Below are positions 1 through 4,968 of a stretch of DNA of 5,018 bases, piece after piece. The notes under the pieces were generated by a model. That model was not told where the DNA came from and ran no database searches. It worked only from the letters and a program-made list of their open reading frames with translations. The stretch is taken from NCBI GenBank assembly GCA_003551265.1, contig PUMG01000275.1, forward strand, positions 1 to 5,018. The letters are read 5' to 3'. Position 1 is the first letter of the stretch. Every line of letters begins with the position of its first letter. The position numbers and the translations under genes are program-made. The stretch is from Halovenus sp. GTDB lineage: Archaea; Halobacteriota; Halobacteria; Halobacteriales; Haloarculaceae.

Positions 1-717
1 ACCGATGCTCAACTCCCGGGAGAGTCGTGGATTGACGAGGCGGACCACCGGTGGGTGAACGTCGAGGAGACAGCCGAGGGCACAGAGCGGTTGACGTTCG
101 ACCAGTTTGGATACGTCCTCGACCAGCTCCGCGAGAACCCACACTCCAGACGCATCGTCGTGACGGCGTGGCACCCCTCGAACGCCGGTGAGTCGAAACT
201 CCCTCCGTGTCACTACACGTTCGTCTTCAACGTCCAGGGCGACTCACTCAACCTGCATCTGACACAGCGTTCGGCTGATCTCGCTCTCGGTGTGCCGTTC
301 AACATCGCCTGCTACTCGCTGCTTTTGACGCTCGTTGCCCGCGAGAGCGGCTTCGAACCGGGAACGTTCTCACATCAACTCGTCGACGCACACGTCTACT
401 GTGGCACCGGCGACCGCGGAGCGTGGTACGCCGACCATCTCGACGAACTCCAGAAACGCCTTACCGAACTCCAGACGGACGAGACACTGTCGTATCGGGA
501 CGTGAAGGGATGGCTCGAAGAGACCGCGCCACCGGAGACAGCCGACGAAGAGGGCTACGACCACGTCCCTGGTCTGCTCGAACAACTCTCTCGAGAACCG
601 CTCGCCCGTCCGGAACTCGTCGTTACAGACAGACCGCTCGACGAACTCGGGGCCGAGGACATCGAACTCCGGAACTACGACTGCCACCCGGGTATCCGGT
701 TCGCGGTCGCGGAGTGA
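1..717 (+). CDS. thyA: Thymidylate synthase ThyA, 3' part (5' end outside window)
   Basis: Thymidylate synthase converts dUMP to dTMP in the cytoplasm, using methylene-tetrahydrofolate as both carbon donor and reductant and releasing dihydrofolate. The frame is open from base 1, so the start lies upstream; 238 residues are visible. The catalytic LPPCH motif has its nucleophilic Cys at bases 208-210. It is followed by the dUMP-binding block QRSADLALGVPFN, then DAHVY (E. coli DTHLY) and a C-terminus ending in HPGIRFAVAE, matching the E. coli HPGIKAPVAI end. Compared with E. coli ThyA there are roughly 40 extra acidic residues between the DAHVY region and LSREP, encoded at about 430-580. The active-site blocks are intact, so the enzyme should be functional. 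It is co-directional with the DHFR gene 8 bases downstream. The family assignment is secure. The GTG at 55 is an internal codon, not the start, because homology to ThyA continues before it. Confidence 0.96.
   Translation, partial: TDAQLPGESWIDEADHRWVNVEETAEGTERLTFDQFGYVLDQLRENPHSRRIVVTAWHPSNAGESKLPPCHYTFVFNVQGDSLNLHLTQRSADLALGVPFNIACYSLLLTLVARESGFEPGTFSHQLVDAHVYCGTGDRGAWYADHLDELQKRLTELQTDETLSYRDVKGWLEETAPPETADEEGYDHVPGLLEQLSREPLARPELVVTDRPLDELGAEDIELRNYDCHPGIRFAVAE
711..714 (+). promoter_or_regulatory. Possible Shine-Dalgarno GGAG for the DHFR gene
   Basis: GGAG lies on the last codons of thyA, just before its TGA stop, 11 bases ahead of the DHFR ATG at 726. The position would let ribosomes finishing ThyA re-initiate on DHFR. 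The spacing is slightly long, so this is suggestive only. Confidence 0.4.
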
Positions 718-725
718 GCGTTTCT

Positions 726-1277
726 ATGCGAGTAACACTGATTGCTGCCGTTGCAGCAAACGGCGTCATCGGGAAGGATGGAGCGATGCCGTGGCACTAT
801 CCAGAAGACCTGGCTCACTTCAAACGCGTGACGATGGGTCACCCGGTCGTTCTGGGTCGAATTACCTTCGAGAGCATCGTCGACAGACTCGGCGGCCCAC
901 TCCCCGGCCGCACGAACGTCGTGTTGACGAGGAACCCCGACCGTGTCGATACGTCTGACCCTGCTGTCGTCGTCGCCACGACTGTCGAGGAGGCACTCGA
1001 CTGCGCTCGACGGGCACACGATGAAACGTCGACGGACGACTTGAACGCCCAGCCACGACATTCGGGTGAGGACAAGCGCGAACCGTTGGAGGTGTTCGTC
1101 GCTGGTGGGGCGTCCGTGTACGAGCAGTTCCTCCCGGTCGCAGACCGGATGGTGTTGACCGAGATTCACGACTCCTACGACGGTGACACTCTCTTTCCCG
1201 AGTGGGATGAAAACGAGTGGCGAGAGCTCGAACGCGAGTCACACGACGACCTGTCGTTCGTTACGTACTCACGGTAG
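726..1277 (+). CDS. folA: Dihydrofolate reductase (FolA/HdrB type)
   Basis: This enzyme reduces dihydrofolate to tetrahydrofolate with NADPH, regenerating the cofactor consumed by the adjacent ThyA. The 183-residue protein carries the expected DHFR landmarks: N-terminal VIGKDGAMPW with Trp23, the catalytic acid Asp28 (E. coli Asp27), Phe32, the NADPH-binding GRITFES around residues 44-50, PGR with Arg62 (E. coli Arg57), the Gly-Gly pair at 127-128 in FVAGGASVY, and GDTLFPEW with Thr155 (E. coli Thr113). It is longer than E. coli DHFR (159 residues), mainly because of a hydrophilic insert at about residues 97-120. ATG 726 is chosen because the conserved first strand (VTLIAAVAANGVIG) begins right after it; the upstream open frame lies inside thyA and resembles nothing. 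The gene is probably co-transcribed with thyA. In Haloferax volcanii the hdrB DHFR gene is likewise linked to thymidylate synthase; calling this an hdrB ortholog is inference. Confidence 0.96.
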   Translation: MRVTLIAAVAANGVIGKDGAMPWHYPEDLAHFKRVTMGHPVVLGRITFESIVDRLGGPLPGRTNVVLTRNPDRVDTSDPAVVVATTVEEALDCARRAHDETSTDDLNAQPRHSGEDKREPLEVFVAGGASVYEQFLPVADRMVLTEIHDSYDGDTLFPEWDENEWRELERESHDDLSFVTYSR

Positions 1278-1281
1278 GGTT

Positions 1282-1308
1282 GTTCGTTCGGTTCTGCGTT
1301 CGTTCGGT
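1282..1308 (+). repeat. 11-base direct repeat between convergent genes
   Basis: Two perfect copies of GTTCGTTCGGT lie at 1282-1292 and 1298-1308, separated by TCTGC. They fill nearly all of the 30-base gap between the DHFR stop and the stop codon of the convergent dehydratase gene; the second copy ends on the first base of that stop. Each copy also holds a short GTTC doublet. No role is evident. Confidence 0.6.
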
Positions 1309-1661
1309 CACTCGGGGGCGTACTCCTCGTGCATCCGGTCCATCCGGGCAGCCATCACGAAATCAGTTTTGTGGAGTCCATCTATCTTGTGTGTCCACAT
1401 CTCCACTCTGACCTCGCCCCACTGCAGGTGGAGGTCAGGGTGGTGCCACTCTTCTTCGGCGAGTTCGCCGACTTCGTAGGTAAATTCGAGGGCGTTGCGA
1501 AAGTCGTCGAACGGGTACGTTCCTTCGAGGTGGTGCTCGTCGACGACCGTCCAGACATCCTCGTCGAGTTCGGCGAGGTACTCTGCGTACTCGGCTTCGG
1601 TGAGCGGTTCGTCGTCGGATGTACACGCTTTACACTCCTGGTCAGCGAGTGACTGTGACAT
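1308..1661 (-). CDS. phhB: Pterin-4a-carbinolamine dehydratase (4a-hydroxytetrahydrobiopterin dehydratase)
   Basis: Members of this family (COG2154) dehydrate 4a-hydroxy-tetrahydropterins to quinonoid dihydropterins; in organisms without aromatic amino-acid hydroxylases they are thought to serve other pterin pathways such as molybdopterin or folate metabolism. The 117-residue protein matches the family signature exactly in spacing: Glu69-x3-His73-His74-Pro75-x5-Trp81-x9-His91-x8-Asp100. The length fits the usual size of about 100-120. An N-terminal extension contains Cys10 and Cys13 in [12 protein letters not shown] recall similar extensions in archaeal members. ATG 1661 is preferred because a TATA-like element lies about 28 bases upstream, suggesting a leaderless transcript. 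It converges on the thyA-folA pair and follows the YkgJ-like gene on the same strand after 90 bases. The family call is firm; the physiological substrate here is not known. Confidence 0.95.
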   Translation of the reverse strand: MSQSLADQECKACTSDDEPLTEAEYAEYLAELDEDVWTVVDEHHLEGTYPFDDFRNALEFTYEVGELAEEEWHHPDLHLQWGEVRVEMWTHKIDGLHKTDFVMAARMDRMHEEYAPE

Positions 1662-1683
1662 GCTTCCTGTTTGGGTCCAGAAC

Positions 1684-1693
1684 GGCTTTATGC
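1684..1693 (-). promoter_or_regulatory. TATA-like promoter element of the dehydratase gene
   Basis: On the minus strand GCATAAAGCC is centred about 28 bases before the ATG at 1661. That is the distance at which an archaeal TATA box would start a transcript at or next to the start codon. The match to a haloarchaeal box is moderate. Confidence 0.5.
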
Positions 1694-1694
1694 T

Positions 1695-1728
1695 TTCTCA
1701 CTGTGGCACTGTCTGACCTGCGTGAGAA
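1695..1728. repeat. Perfect 7-base inverted repeat upstream of the dehydratase promoter
   Basis: TTCTCAC at 1695-1701 and its exact reverse complement GTGAGAA at 1722-1728 are separated by 20 bases. The proximal arm directly abuts the predicted TATA element, at the place of a BRE or regulator site. A short direct repeat CACTGT (1699-1704, 1707-1712) overlaps it. It could be a regulator site or part of a weak stem behind the YkgJ-like gene. Confidence 0.4.
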
Positions 1729-1751
1729 TATCGGCGTTATCGCGTGGTAAG

Positions 1752-2375
1752 TCACAGCTGTCGTCTGGTCTCGGGGTTGTCGAGTTCCCAGAGCAGCGAT
1801 GGCAAGAACGCGTCGAGGTGGTCGATTATCCGGCGCTCACTGACGTCCAGTCCCTCGCAGTGTTCGTGGGCTTTCTCCCGAATGTCGACGTGCAGGTCGC
1901 CGTTTTCGACAGAGACAGCGAGGGGAAAGACTGAACACCGCGTTGGCTTCCAGTCGTGTTCCGCCTGGAGCGCACAGAGTCCATCCTCGCGGAGGAAGTA
2001 ACACGCTTCGCCGTCGTCTCCGACATGGTTGTCCCGGTCTTTGTTCTCCTTGCGGACGAAGTCTGCCCCACGAACCTGCGTCGTCGAATCGCCCAGCGGG
2101 GCGTGTTCTGCCAGCTCGAAGAGGTCCTGTTCGTACAGCAAGACACCGTGGTGACAGCACCACGTACACTCATCGACACACTCGAACGTGAGCGAGGAGT
2201 CGAAATCCACGACGACCTCTCGACCAGGATAGACCTCGACTCGCTGTTCTTCTGATTCTCGGTCCGAGGTGACCTCGACCCGATGGGCCTCCGATTCTCT
2301 GTCGACTGACTGCTCTCCCGACTCCGTGGCGGCGTTCGAGATTGTATCGTTCGGGTGTGATTCGTTCTGTCTCAT
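1752..2375 (-). CDS. YkgJ-type cysteine-cluster protein (putative Zn/Fe-chelating)
   Basis: The 207-residue protein has the cysteine pattern of the YkgJ/COG0727 family, which is annotated as a putative zinc- or iron-chelating domain; its molecular role is not established. The cluster is Cys66-x3-Cys70-x2-Cys73-Cys74 in ECVDECTWCCHHG, followed by Cys125, Cys134, Cys147 (TRCSVFPL) and Cys173. Eight cysteines are unusual in a haloarchaeal protein and imply bound metal or an iron-sulfur cluster. Residues 1-55 form an acidic, low-complexity tail with a 13-residue tandem repeat (25-37 and 38-50). The ATG at 2375 is the only in-frame ATG before the cluster, so the start is reasonable, but no strong promoter or ribosome site supports it; a later start would remove the repeats. 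It lies divergent to the ribbon-helix-helix gene and 90 bases upstream of the dehydratase gene, possibly partly co-transcribed with it. Confidence 0.88.
   Translation of the reverse strand: MRQNESHPNDTISNAATESGEQSVDRESEAHRVEVTSDRESEEQRVEVYPGREVVVDFDSSLTFECVDECTWCCHHGVLLYEQDLFELAEHAPLGDSTTQVRGADFVRKENKDRDNHVGDDGEACYFLREDGLCALQAEHDWKPTRCSVFPLAVSVENGDLHVDIREKAHEHCEGLDVSERRIIDHLDAFLPSLLWELDNPETRRQL
2226..2303 (-). repeat. Two-copy 13-codon tandem repeat in the YkgJ-like N-terminus
   Basis: The protein units are DRESEAHRVEVTS and DRESEEQRVEVYP. Nine of the first eleven residues are identical. Four of those nine codons differ synonymously (AGA/CGA, TCG/TCA, GAG/GAA, CGG/CGA), so the amino-acid similarity has outlasted DNA divergence. 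Confidence 0.75.
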
Positions 2376-2480
2376 CAGTTTCTGCTGGGTATTCCGGTCT
2401 CTGTCGAGTGTAGATGTAACTTCTTCTCCGATTCGTAATGGGCTTTCGCTTCACAGCGTGGTGCAAGACTGTGGAATAAC

Positions 2481-2490
2481 ACTTTTACAC
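2481..2490 (+). promoter_or_regulatory. TATA-like element of the RHH-PIN operon
   Basis: ACTTTTACAC is the best TATA-like sequence before the antitoxin gene. It predicts transcription starting near 2510, giving a leader of about 24 bases that would contain the GGCGGTG ribosome site at 2517-2523. Confidence 0.5.
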
Positions 2491-2491
2491 C

Positions 2492-2512
2492 TGTGCGTAC
2501 GATGTATGTACA
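2492..2512. promoter_or_regulatory. Imperfect inverted repeat, candidate operator of the RHH antitoxin
   Basis: The arm TGTGCGTAC (2492-2500) pairs with GTATGTACA (2504-2512) across a GAT spacer at 7 of 9 positions. It lies just downstream of the predicted TATA box and covers the predicted transcription start. Ribbon-helix-helix antitoxins usually repress their own operon through such palindromes; binding here is inferred. Confidence 0.5.
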
Positions 2513-2516
2513 AATA

Positions 2517-2523
2517 GGCGGTG
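2517..2523 (+). promoter_or_regulatory. Shine-Dalgarno GGCGGTG of the RHH gene
   Basis: GGCGGTG matches the ideal GGAGGTG at six of seven bases and ends 10 bases before ATG 2534. It would be only 4 bases before GTG 2528, so it favours the ATG as the start. Confidence 0.5.
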
Positions 2524-2533
2524 TTTGGTGAAC

Positions 2534-2836
2534 ATGGGAAACACACGCGTCAACTTCCGGCTACCCAGCGACCTCGTGGAAAAAGCAGATGTCGCAGCGG
2601 AAATCACACACACAAACCGGACAGAAATAATCAAAGAAGCACTCCAACACTACTTCGAGGAGATCGAAGACGACGAAAGGTTCCAGGAGGCCGTCGTCGA
2701 ACTCTACCTCGACGACCAGATAGAGTTCGGGTTGTTACAAACATTCATCGGGAGACAGGACGCCGAAGCCATCAGAGCCTCCAAAACACTTCTGGAACAG
2801 GGCGAAGAATTGGCCGACGATCTCGCGGAACTGTAG
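2534..2836 (+). CDS. Ribbon-helix-helix (CopG-type) protein, probable antitoxin
   Basis: This 100-residue protein begins with a classical ribbon-helix-helix DNA-binding domain: strand NTRVNFRLP (residues 3-11), helix DLVEKADVAAEITH, the turn before NRTEIIKEAL, and a second helix to about residue 43. The C-terminal half is acidic and helical; its EAVVELYLDDQIEFGLLQTFIGR segment resembles the UPF0175-type antitoxin region, though this is from memory. Such proteins bind as dimers, repress their own promoter and neutralise a co-encoded PIN nuclease. ATG 2534 is chosen over GTG 2528 and TTG 2525 because of the ribosome site at 2517-2523. The PIN-like gene starts 13 bases after the stop. The gene uses ATA and TTA codons (for example two ATA Ile and one TTA Leu) that are uncommon in haloarchaeal chromosomes, hinting at transfer. 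Confidence 0.88.
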   Translation: MGNTRVNFRLPSDLVEKADVAAEITHTNRTEIIKEALQHYFEEIEDDERFQEAVVELYLDDQIEFGLLQTFIGRQDAEAIRASKTLLEQGEELADDLAEL

Positions 2837-2849
2837 AGGCTGAAGAGAA

Positions 2850-3332
2850 ATGATTGCAGCGGATACCAGTGCTCTCGTCACACTCGCAACCATTGATCTG
2901 CTCGACACATTTCTCACAGAATTCGACGTTCACACCACGGAGACAGTCGTCGACGAACTCGAAGCCACTGCCGAGTACGACGACAGTCACGGGGACGCCG
3001 CGAAAACAGTTCTTGACCACCTGGATCGGATTACTGTTCACCGCATCAACAGCGAATTTTCTTCTTCTCGTGTTGACGCAGGTGAAGGCAGCTGTGCCTG
3101 CCTCACACAGGAACTCGACATGGAATTTCTGATCACCGACGACCTCCGGGCGGTCCCCGAACTCCAGACAATCGCAGACGCCAGAGTCGCAATCTCACCC
3201 ATCATCCTGAAAGCACTCGCCAATCGAGACGTACTCACTCGGGAAGAAGCGCTGGGAAAACTTGAGACCGCAGCAGAACAACGGGACTGGCTCGAATCAC
3301 CGATCTATCGGAAAGCGAAAGACCTGTTTTAA
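2850..3332 (+). CDS. PIN-like domain protein, probable ribonuclease toxin (DUF3368-like)
   Basis: The 160-residue protein looks like a PIN-fold nuclease, the toxin class of VapBC-type modules that cleaves RNA using divalent metal. Candidate metal-binding acids stand in the usual order: Asp5 in AADTSAL at the end of the first strand, Glu36 in VVDELE, Glu79 in DAGEGSCA, and Asp97-Asp98 in FLITDDLRA. The GEG...LITDD arrangement is like that of DUF3368 proteins, which are often paired with UPF0175-type antitoxins. The C-terminal helices (about 117-160) exceed the minimal PIN core. ATG 2850 follows the antitoxin stop by 13 bases, with GAGG at 2836-2839 as possible ribosome site overlapping that stop, so the two genes form one operon. 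All acids are present, so it seems active. Its TAA stop overlaps the convergent TFS stop. RNA target and toxicity are unknown. Confidence 0.82.
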   Translation: MIAADTSALVTLATIDLLDTFLTEFDVHTTETVVDELEATAEYDDSHGDAAKTVLDHLDRITVHRINSEFSSSRVDAGEGSCACLTQELDMEFLITDDLRAVPELQTIADARVAISPIILKALANRDVLTREEALGKLETAAEQRDWLESPIYRKAKDLF

Positions 3333-3649
3333 CTGTACTCTCGCCATTTCTTCCCACAATTTTTGCACTTGAAAAACCGCGTCGGTGGCTCGTCAGCGGA
3401 TGCGGTCTGTTTGATGGTGTACCACGCTTCCTCGTGGGCACACGCATCGCAGACGACATCTTTCGCGGTCGGTTTCCCTTCGAAGTTCGCCTCCTCGGAG
3501 CTCTCGATGAGTTCGTCGTCGGTCTGTTCCTCCGTGCTGATGAACGCCTCTGTCTCGACTTCCTGCTCGGCGGTTGCACCACAGCCTGCACAGACCATGA
3601 CGCCGTCTTCTTTTTTCATCATCGAGCCGCAGTCGTCACAGAACTGCAT
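3329..3649 (-). CDS. tfs: Transcription factor S (TFS), archaeal transcript-cleavage factor
   Basis: TFS binds the RNA polymerase secondary channel and stimulates cleavage of backtracked transcripts, like the C-terminal domain of eukaryotic TFIIS. The 106-residue protein has an N-terminal Zn ribbon (Cys4, Cys7, Cys20, Cys23), an acidic linker (about 28-58), and a C-terminal Zn ribbon (Cys67, Cys70, Cys95, Cys98) ending in GKKWREYS. The catalytic acids Asp86-Glu87 are present in SADEPPTRFFKC. The residue equivalent to the TFIIS loop arginine (RSADEP) is Ala83. ATG 3649 is preferred over GTG 3658 because the Zn ribbon starts at its fourth residue and a TATA-like element is about 28 bases upstream; the GTG is also part of the ribosome-site-like AGGTGA. 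It follows the 143-residue protein gene by 62 bases and converges on the PIN gene. Confidence 0.94.
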   Translation of the reverse strand: MQFCDDCGSMMKKEDGVMVCAGCGATAEQEVETEAFISTEEQTDDELIESSEEANFEGKPTAKDVVCDACAHEEAWYTIKQTASADEPPTRFFKCKNCGKKWREYS

Positions 3650-3672
3650 ACGTCTCACCTGTGTGTTTTGGC

Positions 3673-3682
3673 ATCATAAGCC
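3673..3682 (-). promoter_or_regulatory. TATA-like promoter element of tfs
   Basis: GGCTTATGAT on the minus strand is centred about 28 bases before ATG 3649, which predicts a very short leader or none. AGGTGA (3655-3660), 5 bases before the ATG, would serve as ribosome site only in a longer read-through transcript from the upstream gene pair. Confidence 0.45.
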
Positions 3683-3711
3683 CGTGGATTTCGAACAATC
3701 GTCTCAGAATC

Positions 3712-4143
3712 TCACTTCCGTTCCAGGTCCTGTCGCTCGGCGACGACCGGGCAGTTGCGAACACGAACGGTTTCGAGGTCAGTGAATCCGAGAATCTCCG
3801 TTCCGGGATGTTGACACTCGATGGCTGGCGGTGCCGAGAAGAACTCACACTGCTCGCAGTAACTGCGGGTGGGAACAGTAGCGTCCCCCACCTCCTGTGG
3901 ACGTGCGCTGTCCGCAGACGAGGAGAGGTTCTCCACTATCGTGTCTGCGTCTTCGACAGTCTCATCGAGTGGCACACTTTGTACGTCTTCCCACACCGTC
4001 TCCGGGTCAATCTCGGGGACCTCCTCCTCTTCGAACAGTCCATCCGCATCCTCGAACGGGTCTCCGTCTCGCTCACCGACGTGGGTGTCAAGTTCCTCGA
4101 ACGGGTCCTTCTCGGAATCGAACTCGTTAGAATCGTCGGTCAT
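3712..4143 (-). CDS. Conserved-looking acidic protein with C-terminal Cys/His cluster, function unknown
   Basis: I do not recognise a named family. Residues 1-90 are strongly acidic and probably disordered, with a DPFE motif occurring twice (13-16 and 28-31). The C-terminal part, about 94-138, looks like a small folded metal-binding domain: Cys96-x2-Cys99, Cys110-x-His112 and Cys131, in the context YCEQCEFFSAPP, ECQHPGTEI and RVRNCPVV. That spacing suggests a zinc site. The start ATG at 4143 overlaps the upstream gene's stop as ATGA and is preceded by a strong ribosome site, so translation is probably coupled to the 275-residue protein and the two may act together. The TFS gene follows on the same strand. 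A role linked to transcription is possible only by position. The reading frame is confident; the function is open. Confidence 0.85.
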   Translation of the reverse strand: MTDDSNEFDSEKDPFEELDTHVGERDGDPFEDADGLFEEEEVPEIDPETVWEDVQSVPLDETVEDADTIVENLSSSADSARPQEVGDATVPTRSYCEQCEFFSAPPAIECQHPGTEILGFTDLETVRVRNCPVVAERQDLERK

Positions 4144-4967
4144 GTTTCCTCCCCCGATTCGAGCTGTGACGCGGCAGTCAGCGTCGGCGAGCGGAACCAG
4201 CCAGCAGCAGGTTTGACGTTCGTCACGGTTGCTTCACAGTGTGGACAGCGTGGCTCGGTCAACAGTGACAGCGTCACTCCCGCACCACAGTTCTCACACG
4301 TCGCCCGTTCGATATCCTCGCGCGCTGCTGTCTGTTTTATGTGTTTCACTGTCTCCCGCGCAGTTGAGGACTCCTGTGCCTCGCGCAGGTCCCTGACGAT
4401 CCAGCCGACCGTCCGGATGCGCTTTCCGAGTTCGTCCAGACGTGCCTCGTGGACAGAAATCTCGTTGGTCTGTGCATCGACGTCAGTAAGTTTACTATCG
4501 AGTTCGTCGACCGCCGATTGAAGCTGTTCGACTTGTCTGGTGAGTGAGTCCACGTCTTTGGCGAGCGACTCGACTTTTGCGAACTCACGGTGTGTGTGTT
4601 CTTCGGGGGCTTTCCTGTCGGTCTCTTTTTTCACCTGTATGACCCGCCGTCGAACGTCCTGAATCTTCTCGTTGAAGTCTGCCTGCAGCGTCTCGACTTG
4701 TTGTTCGAGCGAGGACTCCAGCTGTGTCCGCAATCTCTCTTCGAGCTCGGATTCTCCAGCGCCCCCAACTGCAGTCCCGTCGAGCAGTACGGACTCGTCT
4801 GTCACCGCCTTGCTGTGGTTGGTCACCGTCTGGTACGACGCTAGTAACTGGACGAGCAACGTCTCTGTGTCTACTCCCACGGCGTTCGCCTCCGTTTCGA
4901 CCCACTCGAGAAGCTCTGTGGGGAGGGTGACCGACACAGTCTGTTTCTCCTGGGACTCGCTCGCCAT
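4140..4967 (-). CDS. RHH-like / coiled-coil / zinc-ribbon protein, function unknown
   Basis: This 275-residue protein has three visible parts. Residues 8-46 resemble a ribbon-helix-helix (CopG/Arc) domain: strand QTVSVTLP, helix TELLEWVETEANAVG, then TETLLVQLLASY. Residues about 73-117 and 128-200 are long heptad-rich helices (for example VDSLTRQVEQLQSAVDELDS) broken near 120-127, so a parallel or antiparallel coiled coil is likely. Residues 224-244 form a zinc ribbon, Cys224-x2-Cys227 and Cys241-x2-Cys244. There is no signal peptide or membrane segment, so it should be cytoplasmic, perhaps DNA-bound and oligomeric. ATG 4967 is supported by a TATA-like element about 26 bases upstream and by the RHH strand starting soon after. 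The downstream 143-residue protein overlaps it by 4 bases. It could be a regulator or a DNA-organising protein; the sequence does not decide. Confidence 0.87.
   Translation of the reverse strand: MASESQEKQTVSVTLPTELLEWVETEANAVGVDTETLLVQLLASYQTVTNHSKAVTDESVLLDGTAVGGAGESELEERLRTQLESSLEQQVETLQADFNEKIQDVRRRVIQVKKETDRKAPEEHTHREFAKVESLAKDVDSLTRQVEQLQSAVDELDSKLTDVDAQTNEISVHEARLDELGKRIRTVGWIVRDLREAQESSTARETVKHIKQTAAREDIERATCENCGAGVTLSLLTEPRCPHCEATVTNVKPAAGWFRSPTLTAASQLESGEET
4148..4153 (-). promoter_or_regulatory. Strong Shine-Dalgarno GGGAGG for the 143-residue protein
   Basis: GGGAGG on the minus strand ends 4 bases before the ATG at 4143. It is written into the last Gly-Glu-Glu codons of the upstream gene and explains efficient initiation at the overlapping ATGA. 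Confidence 0.6.
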
Positions 4968-4968
4968 T

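Larger units (their letters stand above)
2376..2533. other. Divergent intergenic region between the YkgJ-like gene and the RHH-PIN module
   Basis: These 158 bases hold no convincing gene. The right half contains the promoter and inverted repeat of the ribbon-helix-helix gene. The left half must contain the promoter of the minus-strand YkgJ-like gene; the best candidate is an AT-rich patch on the minus strand near 2410-2420 (GTTACATC), but it is weak. Confidence 0.6.

Noticed and set aside
423..725. Open frame running into the DHFR start, suggesting a longer DHFR or a fusion
   Set aside because: It lies in another frame within thyA, is Arg/Thr-rich without any domain, and the DHFR fold begins right at ATG 726.
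675..1169. Minus-strand open frame across the thyA-folA junction
   Set aside because: It has no recognisable domain and lies antisense to two secure enzyme genes.
1329..1652. Plus-strand open frame opposite the dehydratase
   Set aside because: The minus strand carries the complete dehydratase signature; the opposite frame shows no motif.
1943..2255. Plus-strand open frames opposite the YkgJ-like gene
   Set aside because: They mirror the cysteine-cluster gene and have neither promoter nor ribosome site.
2772..3041. Minus-strand open frame with cysteines opposite the PIN gene
   Set aside because: Its cysteines lack a ribbon spacing and the plus strand has conserved PIN acids and operon spacing.
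3360..3364. T5 run as terminator of the RHH-PIN operon
   Set aside because: It is 28 bases after the stop and so possible, but a single T5 run inside the tfs coding region is too little to list as a feature.
3661..4521. Plus-strand open frame of 286 codons
   Set aside because: It is antisense to the two overlapping minus-strand genes, which have Cys clusters, coiled-coil structure and ribosome signals; the long frame is a by-product of GC-rich codon use.
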